17,072 bases of DNA from Anammoximicrobium sp032229885 (GTDB taxonomy: Bacteria > Planctomycetota > Planctomycetia > Pirellulales > Pirellulaceae), in NCBI GenBank assembly GCA_032229885.1, contig JAVYAJ010000413.1, positions 1 to 17,072 on the forward strand, in the 5' to 3' direction. Below the pieces are notes generated by a model that was given only the letters and a program-made list of their open reading frames with translations, was not told where the DNA came from and did not search any database. The position numbers were made by a program, and so were the translations under genes. This document shows, piece after piece, positions 1 to 7,777 of this stretch (positions are counted from its first letter, which is position 1; each line of letters opens with the position of its first letter).

Positions 1-101
1 CGCTGTTCCCGAGAGCGAGCGCTGTTCCCCGGGGGCGGGTTCGCGTCCGCCGTTGCCCGCGGATCCCTCTGACCTCGACGCGTATCGTTCGAGCCGAGGC
101 G

Positions 102-944
102 TTACACCGTGGTCGCCAGGGCTTTCTCGGCGACTTCGCGCAGGTACGCTTCGTGCGGGTCGCGGCGTGTGTCGCGCAGGCGCTCGTAGATTCTTCGCGC
201 CGCGGTCGGATTGCCCGCGGCGCTGAGTTTCTCGGCCAGCACCAGGCAGTGTTTGGCGGCTTGCACGCGTTCCCATCCCGGCGGGACATCGGCTGCTGCG
301 AGCAGCAGGTCGACCGCGCCGGCGCTGCCCAGCCGCGCCAGGCCAGCTCCCGCGGCCAAGCGTATCTCGCGATCTTCGTCTCGCAAAGCTTGCCGAAACG
401 CGGCGTCCGCCCCGGGGTCGGCCAACGCCGCCAGACTGTGCAAGATCGTCAGCCGACAACGGCCGCGGGCCTCGGGCAACGCCGCCCGCAGCGCCTCGGC
501 CGCGCCGTCTTGGATCGCCACCAGGGCCATCGCCGCCGGGTCACATAGTTGCTCGTCCGTCAGCAACCGACCCAAGGCCGCCACGGACTCGCGACGTCCG
601 CACCACTGCAGCGTCTGGCACAGGAAGCTTTTGACATACGCCGAATGATCGCCGGACAGGGCCTCGGCTAGGACTTCGCACAGCGCGCGACGGGCACGAT
701 CGTCTTTTTTGCTGACGACATGGTTCGCCAGGTTGTGCAGCGCGTAATGCGGCTTGACGTCCGCCTCGCTGCCGGGTTCTGCCAGCAGTTCGACCAACCC
801 GCGCACGAAGTCCGAACCGCCCGCGTGGATCGCCGCGAGCGCGCTGTCGATCTGGTCTTTGTCAATGTTTTCCGTGAACATCCCGCGAGCGTCGGGATCG
901 GGCATTCGAGCGACGAGCGTTTGGAGTTGTTCCGAGACGGCCAT
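102..944 (-). CDS. HEAT-repeat protein
   Basis: Predicted 280-residue soluble protein made of degenerate HEAT/armadillo-type helical repeats, a fold used for protein-protein contacts; no catalytic motif is visible. Helix pairs run from about residue 45 to the end. Examples are the stretch around ALCEVLAEAL (87-96), AMALVAIQDGAAEALRAAL (118-136), and the clearest unit DREIRLAAGAGLARLGSAG (181-199), with the usual Ala/Leu/Gly spacing. The C-terminal part (250-280) is charged and resembles a TPR-like helix pair. The reading frame is open further upstream, but the ATG at 944 is chosen. It is preceded at 9 nt by AAGG on the minus strand (954-957), and the upstream extension is Arg/Pro-rich and repeat-free. 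It lies 172 bp downstream of the oxidoreductase gene on the same strand and may be co-transcribed. No signal peptide is seen, so it is probably cytoplasmic. The specific function is unknown. Confidence 0.8.
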   Translation of the reverse strand: MAVSEQLQTLVARMPDPDARGMFTENIDKDQIDSALAAIHAGGSDFVRGLVELLAEPGSEADVKPHYALHNLANHVVSKKDDRARRALCEVLAEALSGDHSAYVKSFLCQTLQWCGRRESVAALGRLLTDEQLCDPAAMALVAIQDGAAEALRAALPEARGRCRLTILHSLAALADPGADAAFRQALRDEDREIRLAAGAGLARLGSAGAVDLLLAAADVPPGWERVQAAKHCLVLAEKLSAAGNPTAARRIYERLRDTRRDPHEAYLREVAEKALATTV

Positions 945-1116
945 CTTCAAGATCCTTGTGCGAGAGGGAAAAAATTGAGCGGTTGCCAGTCCGGTCGGCA
1001 AGTCTGCCACGGGGGACGCCCACCGCGAGCCCGAGCAGGTCGGACGATGCGCCCGAGCTGTCGGCGCAACGCGCGCGACCGGCCGCGGGGGGGCTGCGGG
1101 GGCGGTCGGGACGCGG

Positions 1117-2337
1117 CTACAGGCGCCACGGCGCCCGCATCGGCTGGTTGACCAATCGGTTGGCTTCATCGTCGCCGACGATCTGTTCGGTGTCGGGGTC
1201 GAACTTCAGCGGGCGTCCGCAGCGGAAGGCGGCGTTGGCCAGATGATAGATCGTGGCCACCCGATGCGACCGTTCGGCATGGCTTCCCGTGAGCGACCGC
1301 GTCTGGATCGCCTCTTCGAAGAATGGCAGCCGCTGCGGATCCGGCAGCGCATCCAGCTTTTTCCGATCCTCGTCACCGAGCAGGCTCAGCAGTTCGGTCT
1401 CACCCAGATTCTTGTGCTGCTGACGCTCGTACCGCGGCCCCCACTCGGCGCTCTCGAGCACCAGCGTGAATCCATCCGCGTATTTCAACTCGCACCATCC
1501 CCACAGTCCGCAGCATTCGGGGTGCGCCGGCGGCGCGTACGGCGTGATCTCGACGGGCGCCGTGAGGTCGCGGCCGTACTGGTAGGCCAGCGCGTGCAGA
1601 TGGTGGTGGGCCATGTCCGACAGTCCGCCTCCCTCATAGTCCCAATAGCCGCGATGCGTCCCACCCACCCGGTGTCGATTGAACGGACGCAGCGGCGCGG
1701 GCCCGCAGTACAGATCCCAGTCTAGGCTTTCGGGCACGGGCGTCACGTCGTACTTGACCTTGCCGCTCCACTCTTTCACCTTGAATCCGCCGGGGCGAAC
1801 GAGCACCGAATCGCAGTGCTTGAGCAATCCGCTCTCGAAGATTTTGCGGATCTTGTTGGGGTTGTAGCCGCCCTTGCGCTCGAGTTGAAACACGCGCCCA
1901 AAGCGCCGTTCGGCGTCGGCCACCGCGCGGCCTTCGGAGATGAAACGCGTCATCGGCTTTTCGCACACCACGTCCTTGCCGGCCTCCATCGCGGCGATGG
2001 AAATCAGAGCGTGCCAGCCGGGATGCGTGGCGATCGCCACGACTTGGATGTCTGGGCGTTCGAGCAGGCGGCGATAGTCGACGTAGAATTCCCGGTTGTC
2101 GCAACGATCCCGGAATTTCACGTCGCACGAGGCCAATCGGCGAACGTTTGGGCCGAGACACGTGAATGTGCCGGGGCCGCGTCCGCCGCAACCGATCAGT
2201 GCGCCGCCGATCTGCTCGTTGGGCGGTGTCTCGCCGCGTCCCAGCACGTTTCGCGGCACGATCGTAAAGGCCGCCATCCCGGCCGCCGCGCTGTGCATGA
2301 ACCGCCGACGGCTCAGGTCCGTTTTCGATCTCTGCAT
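1117..2337 (-). CDS. Tat-exported Gfo/Idh/MocA family oxidoreductase
   Basis: Predicted 406-residue NAD(P)-dependent oxidoreductase of the Gfo/Idh/MocA family, which usually acts on sugars or inositols. The N-terminus carries a twin-arginine signal: SRRRF at residues 9-13, followed by a hydrophobic stretch to about residue 32. Export to the periplasm-like space is therefore expected. The Rossmann dinucleotide motif GCGGRG is at 49-54 and the family motif EKP at 126-128 (context CEKPMT), with the C-terminal alpha/beta domain after it (GGTHRGYWDYEGGG, then MAHHHLHAL). The segment between the second Rossmann strand (CDVKFRDR) and YRRLL is short compared with many relatives. The ATG at 2337 is supported by AAAAGGAG (2345-2352, minus strand), 7 nt away. 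The natural substrate cannot be read from sequence. It is divergent from flhA and precedes the HEAT-repeat gene. Confidence 0.88.
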   Translation of the reverse strand: MQRSKTDLSRRRFMHSAAAGMAAFTIVPRNVLGRGETPPNEQIGGALIGCGGRGPGTFTCLGPNVRRLASCDVKFRDRCDNREFYVDYRRLLERPDIQVVAIATHPGWHALISIAAMEAGKDVVCEKPMTRFISEGRAVADAERRFGRVFQLERKGGYNPNKIRKIFESGLLKHCDSVLVRPGGFKVKEWSGKVKYDVTPVPESLDWDLYCGPAPLRPFNRHRVGGTHRGYWDYEGGGLSDMAHHHLHALAYQYGRDLTAPVEITPYAPPAHPECCGLWGWCELKYADGFTLVLESAEWGPRYERQQHKNLGETELLSLLGDEDRKKLDALPDPQRLPFFEEAIQTRSLTGSHAERSHRVATIYHLANAAFRCGRPLKFDPDTEQIVGDDEANRLVNQPMRAPWRL

Positions 2338-2840
2338 GATCCCGCTCCTTTTTCGTTGCGTCGGATCTCCGCTACTGCCCGAGTTTCGGAAAATTCAGTG
2401 ACTGTCGCTCGAAATGCGCACCTTGGAAAGCTGAAGTCCGCCCGCCGAGGCGCCTCTCCGGCCCGCCCGCAGTATATCCGCCCATGCGCGCCATTGGACC
2501 CCTGGAGATCGGTCCACGAAAAAATCCGGAGCCGGCCTCGCGAGAAGCGCAGCGGGGCAGCTTGCACTGCTGGCGTGGCGGCCGCGCCCGGCCGCGCGGC
2601 GAATCGGCCGTCAGCGACTGTCGCGGCGTGTCGGCAGACACGCTGCGCGGTCGCCCGCGCGAACGCTTCGGGCCGCGGGTGAACCGATCTGGACACCGGG
2701 CGGATGTTCCGATAATCTCCGCCCGTCACCCCGGCGACGCACGCCGCGCCGCCGGACTTGTCTGGGGATGCTCGCCGGCTGTGGCATCAGCGCGATCCGT
2801 CGCAGCGCCACCGTCGCGGCAAGGCGGTCGAGTTCAGAGC
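2338..2840. other. Divergent intergenic region
   Basis: About 500 bp between the minus-strand oxidoreductase and flhA, so it should hold both promoters. The frame of flhA stays open through much of it (from 2484), but the implied 119-residue extension is Arg/Gly/Pro-rich, unlike any FlhA N-terminus, and is not accepted. A perfect 10-bp palindrome GAGGCGCCTC lies at 2447-2456. A direct repeat GGCCGCGC occurs at 2580-2587 and 2590-2597. No RNA gene or convincing sigma-70 promoter is seen. Confidence 0.6.
2708..2715 (+). promoter_or_regulatory. Possible sigma-28-type -10 element before flhA
   Basis: TCCGATAA matches 7 of 8 positions of the FliA (sigma-28) -10 consensus GCCGATAA and lies 125 bp upstream of the flhA start. 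No TAAA-like -35 is present at the expected 15-nt spacing (CTGG at 2689-2692), so the call rests on one half-site only. Confidence 0.18.
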
Positions 2841-4811
2841 ATGTCGCATCTGGCGCGTTGGCAAAACCAAATTCTGCCGGTAGGCATCATCGCGAGCTTG
2901 CTGGTATTGATCGTGCCGTTGCCAGCGGCCGTGTTGGATCTGCTGTTGGCGGCCAACTTGGCGGTGGCCGTGATCATTCTGCTGACGAGTTTGGCCGTTC
3001 AAACGCCGCTCGAGTTCAGCGTCTTTCCTTCGCTGCTGCTGGTCACGACGCTCAGCCGCCTGGTGCTCAACGTCGCCTCGACGCGTCTGATTCTGACCGC
3101 CGCGCCCACGGATCACTTGAACGCGGCGGGGCAGGTGATTCGCGCCTTCGGCGAATTTGTGGCGGGCAATCATACGGTCGTCGGGCTGGTGATTTTCTCG
3201 ATCATCGTGGTGATTCAGTTCGTGGTGATCACCAAAGGCGCCGGGCGGATCAGCGAGGTCGCCGCGAGGTTCGCGTTGGACGGATTGCCCGGCTTGCAGA
3301 TGGCGATCGACGCGGATCTGCACGCGGGGCTGATCGACAATCGCGAAGCGCAGCGACGCCGCGCGGAACTCGTGCAGCACGCGGATTTCTACGGGGCGAT
3401 GGACGGGGCCAGCAAGTTCGTGCGCGGAGACGCCGTGGCCGGCCTGGTGATCACGGCGATCAACATCGGCGGCGGGCTGTTCATCGGCGTCGTCCAGAAC
3501 GGGATGCCGATCGTCGCCGCGGCCGAGGTGTTCACCAAATTGACGATCGGCGACGGCCTGGTCGCGCAGGTTCCGGCGCTGTTGATTTCCGTGGCCACTG
3601 GATTGCTGGTCACGCGCAGCTCGCAAGCGGTCGATCTCTCGCGCGAGACTCTTCGCCAGATGTTCTCGCGACCGCAAGTCCTGGCGATCGCCAGCGGATT
3701 CCTGGGGCTGCTCGTATTCACGCATCTGCCGGCCATCCCGCTGTTGACGATCGGCGGAGCTTGCGCCGGATTGGCGTTCCTGCTCAATCGGCCGACTGCG
3801 CCGCCGGCCGCGGAGACTCCCGAGCCGGCGGTCGAAGAGCCGCCCGCGCGCGAAGAGAAACGGATCGAAGAGTTCCTGGCCGTCGATCCGCTCGAACTGG
3901 AGATCGGCGTCGGCTTGATCCGTCTGGCGGATCCGCGGCGCGGCGGCGATCTGTTGAATCAGATCTCGGAGATTCGCCGGCGGTTGGCCGCGGATCTGGG
4001 CGTGGTGATGCCCAAGATCCGAATCCGCGACAACCTGCGTTTAGACCGGCGCATGTACCGCATCAAGATCGTCGGAAATCTGGTCGCCGAAGGATGCGTC
4101 CCCGGCGATCAGGCGGACGCCGGACAACAGGCCGAGGCCGGGCGGGCGAACCTAGGCGCCGTGATCGCCGACCATCTAGCCCAGGTGGTGCGCACCTACT
4201 GCGCCGACCTGCTGACTCGCGACTTGGTCAAGCATCTGGTCGACGAGCTGCAGAAGACGTCGCCGACGGTTGTCGACGAGCTGATCCCGAGCGTGATGAA
4301 GCTGGGCGAAATTCAGCAGGTTCTGCAGCGGTTGTTGCGCGAGAACGTGCCGATCCGCCCCTTGGGACCGATCCTGGAAGCCTTGAGCGATCACGCCGTG
4401 CAGAGCCGAGACCCCGAGAGGCTGACGGAGCTTGTCCGGCGGCGTCTGGCGCGCGCCCTGTCCTCGCGATATCGCGACTCGCAGCGGAAGTTGTGGGCCG
4501 TGACGTTGGACGCGGCCTGGGAAGACCGGATTTTAACCAGTGTTCGGAATGGAGAAACGGGGATGGGCGGGCGGCTGTCGGCGCTGATCACGCAACATCT
4601 GTGCGACCGGCTCGAACGTGAAATCGAGCCCCTACGAACCGACGGGCATCCGCCCGTGGTGGTGGTGGCCTCCGAGATCCGGGCGGCCGTACGCCAGGCG
4701 ACGGCGGCGCGTCTGCCGGAACTGACCGTACTGAGCTATGAGGAAATCACGTCGGACACGCGACTCGAGTCCGTTCGCATGGTGCGCGGCCCGATGGCAG
4801 TCGCCGCGTGA
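2841..4811 (+). CDS. flhA: Flagellar biosynthesis protein FlhA, export gate component
   Basis: Inner-membrane subunit of the flagellar type III export gate (656 residues; relatives are about 690). The N-terminal half has about eight membrane segments, starting at residues 11-30 and 33-53. The FHIPEP region follows: RISEVAARFALDGLPG at 136-151, AIDADL at 155-160 and SKFVRGD at 191-197. The residues equivalent to the essential Arg, Asp and Lys of Salmonella FlhA are kept, but the usual Lys of PGKQM is Leu152. A Pro/Glu-rich linker (318-340) leads to the cytoplasmic domain (about 345-656). In that domain, VPGDQADAGQQAEAGRANL replaces the much longer conserved stretch containing the EPAFGL and GYTVV blocks, so most of subdomain D2 seems absent. 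The start is the ATG at 2841 beginning MSHLARWQNQILP, which matches FlhA N-termini; the ribosome binding site there is weak. flhF follows after 15 bp, suggesting one operon. Confidence 0.93.
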   Translation: MSHLARWQNQILPVGIIASLLVLIVPLPAAVLDLLLAANLAVAVIILLTSLAVQTPLEFSVFPSLLLVTTLSRLVLNVASTRLILTAAPTDHLNAAGQVIRAFGEFVAGNHTVVGLVIFSIIVVIQFVVITKGAGRISEVAARFALDGLPGLQMAIDADLHAGLIDNREAQRRRAELVQHADFYGAMDGASKFVRGDAVAGLVITAINIGGGLFIGVVQNGMPIVAAAEVFTKLTIGDGLVAQVPALLISVATGLLVTRSSQAVDLSRETLRQMFSRPQVLAIASGFLGLLVFTHLPAIPLLTIGGACAGLAFLLNRPTAPPAAETPEPAVEEPPAREEKRIEEFLAVDPLELEIGVGLIRLADPRRGGDLLNQISEIRRRLAADLGVVMPKIRIRDNLRLDRRMYRIKIVGNLVAEGCVPGDQADAGQQAEAGRANLGAVIADHLAQVVRTYCADLLTRDLVKHLVDELQKTSPTVVDELIPSVMKLGEIQQVLQRLLRENVPIRPLGPILEALSDHAVQSRDPERLTELVRRRLARALSSRYRDSQRKLWAVTLDAAWEDRILTSVRNGETGMGGRLSALITQHLCDRLEREIEPLRTDGHPPVVVVASEIRAAVRQATAARLPELTVLSYEEITSDTRLESVRMVRGPMAVAA

Positions 4812-4826
4812 CGGAAGGCAGCGTCT

Positions 4827-6062
4827 ATGGAAGTCAAAACATTTCGAGCCCGTTCGATGCCCGAGGCTCTCCAGTTGGTGCGCCGCATGTTGGGCGAAGA
4901 CGCCACGCTCCTGCAAGCTCGCGAGGTCCGCAACGGCCTGTTGGGATGGCTGCCCGGTGGACGCCAGGTCGAGGTTCTGGCCTCGGCCGACGTCCAAGTG
5001 CCCAGCCGTCTGCCGGTCGAGGACGAGCGGGTGGACGACCTTCCAGCCGTTCGCGACACGCCGCTGCCGGACGTAGGCCCGCTGGACGACGCGGCCGGTT
5101 TGCGATCGTGCGACTCGCGGCCGCTCGCTTGGCAACCGAGCCAGTGGCGGGCGACCGACGGCGGCCGTAGCGGTGGCTTCCGTGCGGGCGACGGCGAGCC
5201 ATTCGACCAGCCGCCCTCGTTGATCGAGGAATTGTCGCGGCCGCCAACGCGGCTCGGGCCCGCGCCTCCGCCCGACCCGACGTTTCGACTGTTCGCCGAA
5301 CTGATGGACGCGGGGCTGCACGAGGCCGCGGCGCGGGATCTCGTCGATCGAGCTTGCCAGGCGTCCGGTCCGCACGACGCCGCGGACCTGTGGTTGCTGA
5401 AAGCCCGCGTCCTCCGGCTGGTCGAGGACGAGATTCGCGTCTGCGAGCCGCTCGTCGTGCGGCCGGGCCAGCGGCGTCTGGTCGCGGTCGTCGGTCCGAC
5501 CGGCGTCGGCAAGACGACCACGGTTGCCAAGCTGGCCGCGCATTATCGGCTGCGCGAACGACGGCGCGTCGGGTTGATCAGCATCGACACCCCTCGCCTC
5601 GCCGCCGCCGAGCAGCTACGAAATTATGCGGAGATTATCGGCCTGCCATTCGAGGTCGCCGCCACGGCGCGCGAACTGCGCACGGCCATCGATCGGCTGT
5701 CCGAGCAGGAATTGATCCTGGTCGACACGGCTGGCCGAAGTCCGCGAGATGAAATCAAGCTCCGCGAGCTCGAATCCCTGTTGGGCGAATGCCGGGCGGA
5801 TGCGGTGTACCTGGCGCTGAGCTGCGCATCCGCCGGGCTCAGCCTCCGCTGGGCCGCCGCCCAGTTCGGCAGCCTGGGAATCACGGCTTTGCTGCTGACG
5901 AAACTGGACGAAGCGAGCGGCTTGGGCGGCCTGTTGCCGGTGTTGCGAGAGACTCGATTGCCGATCAGCTACTTGACCGACGGCCAGGATGTCCCGGACG
6001 ACATCCAGGCGGCCGATCGAAGAAAGCTGGCGCGGCTGATGCTGGGAATCGTCGAGACATGA
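4827..6062 (+). CDS. flhF: Flagellar SRP-type GTPase FlhF
   Basis: 411-residue SRP-family GTPase that helps set flagellum position and number and recruits early basal-body proteins at the membrane. The N-terminal domain (1-55; MEVKTFRARSMPEALQLV) is the FlhF-specific B domain. A variable, Pro/Asp-rich linker follows (about 60-150), then a helical N domain (152-205) and the G domain (216-405). G motifs are GPTGVGKTTT (223-232), DTPRLAAAEQL (254-264), DTAGR (300-304) and TKLDEA (358-363), with the family-typical LTDGQDVPDDI near 383-393. The ATG at 4827 is supported by GGAAGG (4813-4818), 8 nt away, and lies 15 bp after flhA. In many bacteria flhG, encoding its MinD-like partner, follows directly; here nothing resembling flhG follows. 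Confidence 0.94.
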   Translation: MEVKTFRARSMPEALQLVRRMLGEDATLLQAREVRNGLLGWLPGGRQVEVLASADVQVPSRLPVEDERVDDLPAVRDTPLPDVGPLDDAAGLRSCDSRPLAWQPSQWRATDGGRSGGFRAGDGEPFDQPPSLIEELSRPPTRLGPAPPPDPTFRLFAELMDAGLHEAAARDLVDRACQASGPHDAADLWLLKARVLRLVEDEIRVCEPLVVRPGQRRLVAVVGPTGVGKTTTVAKLAAHYRLRERRRVGLISIDTPRLAAAEQLRNYAEIIGLPFEVAATARELRTAIDRLSEQELILVDTAGRSPRDEIKLRELESLLGECRADAVYLALSCASAGLSLRWAAAQFGSLGITALLLTKLDEASGLGGLLPVLRETRLPISYLTDGQDVPDDIQAADRRKLARLMLGIVET

Positions 6063-6196
6063 GCCAGGCGGGATCGGGTCGGCGAAGGCTGTGCGCTTGG
6101 ATGGGTTCTGGATATAGCAGGCGAATGTTGCCGGTCGTTTATCGCCGTCGTGGCGACCAACGGCCTTGCGCGGACGACCACCTGACACAGCCCCGC

Positions 6197-6220
6197 CCGG
6201 GGTGGCGGGCTTCGCCCCGG
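6197..6220 (+). terminator. GC-rich hairpin downstream of flhF, weak terminator candidate
   Basis: CCGGGG (6197-6202) pairs with CCCCGG (6215-6220). The stem can extend inward to nine pairs with two G-U wobbles, closing a six-base loop. It lies 135 bp after the flhF stop. There is no clean U-tract (the sequence continues TAATCCCGCG), so intrinsic termination is uncertain. Confidence 0.3.
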
Positions 6221-6259
6221 TAATCCCGCGATTTTGGTTCAACTCGGGGCGGGATCTTT

Positions 6260-6267
6260 GCCGATAG
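6260..6267 (+). promoter_or_regulatory. Possible sigma-28-type -10 element before fliA
   Basis: GCCGATAG matches 7 of 8 bases of the sigma-28 -10 consensus GCCGATAA and lies upstream of the gene for the sigma-28 factor itself, 184 bp before its start. The -35 is poor: CAAC at 6240-6243 (spacer 16) matches TAAA at two of four positions. It is an autoregulation candidate only. Confidence 0.22.
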
Positions 6268-6451
6268 CAACCTAACCCGCCGGTGTCTCTCAGCACGATA
6301 ATTTGAGATGTTTGCAGCGATTGTATCGACACCAGCGGTTGCCCTGCAGGAACAATAGAGATCAACCGCACGCCAGGCCGCGGGCGGCACAGGCGAATCC
6401 GCCGGCCCTGTCTGCGTGGGTTCGCAGAACTACGAATCATGGAGGATTGTG

Positions 6452-7285
6452 ATGGCGATCGCAGTAGCGCCGGTCCGACATTCTGGTCAGTCGTCCGTTT
6501 CGTCCAAGAGCGACGCTGACCGACAAGATATTCTCGAGATCTGGAAAGCGTACAAGGCGGATTCGGATGACGTCACATTGCGAAATCGACTGATCGAGGA
6601 ATACCTGCCGTTGGTCAAGTACAATGGCGAACGGATCTGGGCTCGCCTGCCGGACGGCGTCGAGCTGGACGACCTGATCTCGGCCGGCGTATTCGGCCTG
6701 ATGGACGCCATCGACTCGTTCGACTTGACCCGCGGCGTCAAGTTCGAGACGTATTGTGTGCCTCGCATCCGCGGCGCGATGCTGGACGAACTGCGGGCGA
6801 TGGACTGGGTGCCCCGACTGGTCCGTTCGAAAGCCAGCAAGCTGCAGGAGGCGACCAAACAGCTCGAGGCGAGCTTGGGACGACATCCCACCGAGCACGA
6901 ACTGGCGCAGCACATGAACTTGAGCCTGCCAGAGCTCGAGAAGATGATGCTCGAAGCCAGCGCTGTCAACCTGATCAGCCTGAACAAGAAGTGGTACGAA
7001 ACCGACAGCTATAAGGACGTTCGCGAAATCGACATCCTCGAGGACAAGAAGGGCGAAGACCCCACGCGGCGGATCCAGAAGACGGACCTGATGCGGCTGG
7101 TCACCAAAGGACTGAACCGCAACGAGCGGCTGATCATCATCCTGTACTATTACGAAGAACTGACGATGAAGGAGATCGGGGCGACCTTGGATCTAAGTGA
7201 AAGCCGGGTCAGCCAGATGCACAGCAGCATCGTCCAACGTTTGCAGAGCCAGCTCGGCCGCCGCCGTCCCGAGTTCGGAACCTGA
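6452..7285 (+). CDS. fliA: FliA/WhiG-type RNA polymerase sigma factor (sigma-28)
   Basis: 277-residue sigma-70-superfamily factor of the FliA/WhiG group, which directs RNA polymerase to late flagellar promoters. Region 2 spans about 44-118 and includes NRLIEEYLPLVKY, DDLISAGVFGLMDAIDSFD (73-91) and KFETYCVPRIRGAMLDELR. WVPRLVR (119-125), typical of FliA, leads into region 3 (about 125-200). Region 4 is at 210-268, with the helix-turn-helix around MKEIGATLDLSESRVSQ (239-255). The first 20 residues are a Ser/Ala-rich extension not usual in enterobacterial FliA (about 240 residues). The frame is open from a GTG at 6416, but the ATG at 6452 is preferred because GGAGG (6441-6445) sits 6 nt upstream. 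It shares strand and theme with flhA-flhF but is 389 bp away, so it may have its own promoter. No anti-sigma gene (flgM) is recognisable nearby. Confidence 0.93.
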   Translation: MAIAVAPVRHSGQSSVSSKSDADRQDILEIWKAYKADSDDVTLRNRLIEEYLPLVKYNGERIWARLPDGVELDDLISAGVFGLMDAIDSFDLTRGVKFETYCVPRIRGAMLDELRAMDWVPRLVRSKASKLQEATKQLEASLGRHPTEHELAQHMNLSLPELEKMMLEASAVNLISLNKKWYETDSYKDVREIDILEDKKGEDPTRRIQKTDLMRLVTKGLNRNERLIIILYYYEELTMKEIGATLDLSESRVSQMHSSIVQRLQSQLGRRRPEFGT

Positions 7286-7299
7286 CGGCACATCGCGTC

Positions 7300-7349
7300 C
7301 TGCCGTAGGTTCTTCGGCAGCGTTTCTATCGCCGCTCGAACGGCGTTCT
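7300..7349 (+). terminator. Candidate terminator hairpins after fliA
   Basis: Two small hairpins follow 15 bp after the fliA stop. The first pairs CTGCCG (7300-7305) with CGGCAG (7315-7320). The second pairs CGCCG (7330-7334) with CGGCG (7341-7345) around CTCGAA and is followed by TTCTT. The second is closest to an intrinsic terminator, but its stem is short and its T-tract is interrupted. Confidence 0.33.
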
Positions 7350-7680
7350 TCGACCGGCTGCCGCGGACTGCGCGTCCGCCATCGTAACGGTCCACGAGCC
7401 AACGTCGGCAGCAGGCATGCGCGCCCAGCGCAACGCGCCACGGGATGCTTCCGTGGGCGGCGCACGGCGAGTGCCTGCGGTGGTTCGTCGGCCGCTCCGC
7501 CATCCGCCGAGGCTCGGAATCCGTCGTCTGCGGCGATCCGTCGTCGTGCGATTTGGACCGAGGCTGAGCGGCGCGTCTCCGGCGTCCCCATGCGGTCGGC
7601 AGTCGAAATCTTTGTCCTTCCCGCGTGTGTCCGTTCGCTTCCCTATGCCGATGTCGGGGCAGAAACGGCGTGTTCCGCGC

Positions 7681-7709
7681 CGGATCTCGACCACGCTGGC
7701 CGAGATCCG
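7681..7709. repeat. 9-bp inverted repeat (dyad) in the fliA-ccsA gap
   Basis: CGGATCTCG (7681-7689) is repeated perfectly in inverted form as CGAGATCCG (7701-7709) with an 11-bp spacer. The half-site centres are 20 bp apart, about two helical turns, which suits a dimeric regulator. An A-run (AAAAA, 7714-7718) follows; the sequence has no terminator-like U-tract on either strand. Confidence 0.6.
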
Positions 7710-7777
7710 CGGCAAAAATTGAGGCTCAACCAGACGAATGCGGCTTGCATCCCGGTGGGCAAAACGTCAAAATCTCG

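Larger units (their letters stand above)
6063..6451. other. Intergenic region flhF-fliA
   Basis: 389 bp with no supported gene. An ATG overlaps the flhF stop (ATGA, 6059-6062) and opens a 54-codon frame ending at 6223. Its product is Arg-rich, has no P-loop or MinD/FlhG signature, and is not accepted as a gene or an flhG remnant. The region contains a GC-rich hairpin (6197-6220) and a sigma-28-like -10 (6260-6267), and ends with the fliA ribosome binding site. Confidence 0.6.

Noticed and set aside
1..29. Direct repeat CGCTGTTCCC at 1-10 and 20-29, with another copy at 14664-14673
   Set aside because: Three copies of a 10-mer without conserved flanks or spacing could be chance in this composition; no role can be supported.
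2484..2840. 119-residue N-terminal extension of FlhA
   Set aside because: It is Arg/Pro/Gly-rich with no similarity to FlhA. The protein beginning at the ATG at 2841 matches the family N-terminus with its first membrane helix.
6059..6223. ATGA-overlapping small frame after flhF as an flhG remnant
   Set aside because: The 54-residue product has no P-loop, no DQAxxLR motif and an Arg-rich composition. No other frame in 6063-6440 shows MinD-like sequence.
7326..7715. Minus-strand open frame of 129 residues in the fliA-ccsA gap
   Set aside because: It is strongly Arg-rich with no ribosome binding site or domain, typical of chance frames in GC-rich DNA. The inverted repeats in the region also argue for non-coding DNA.
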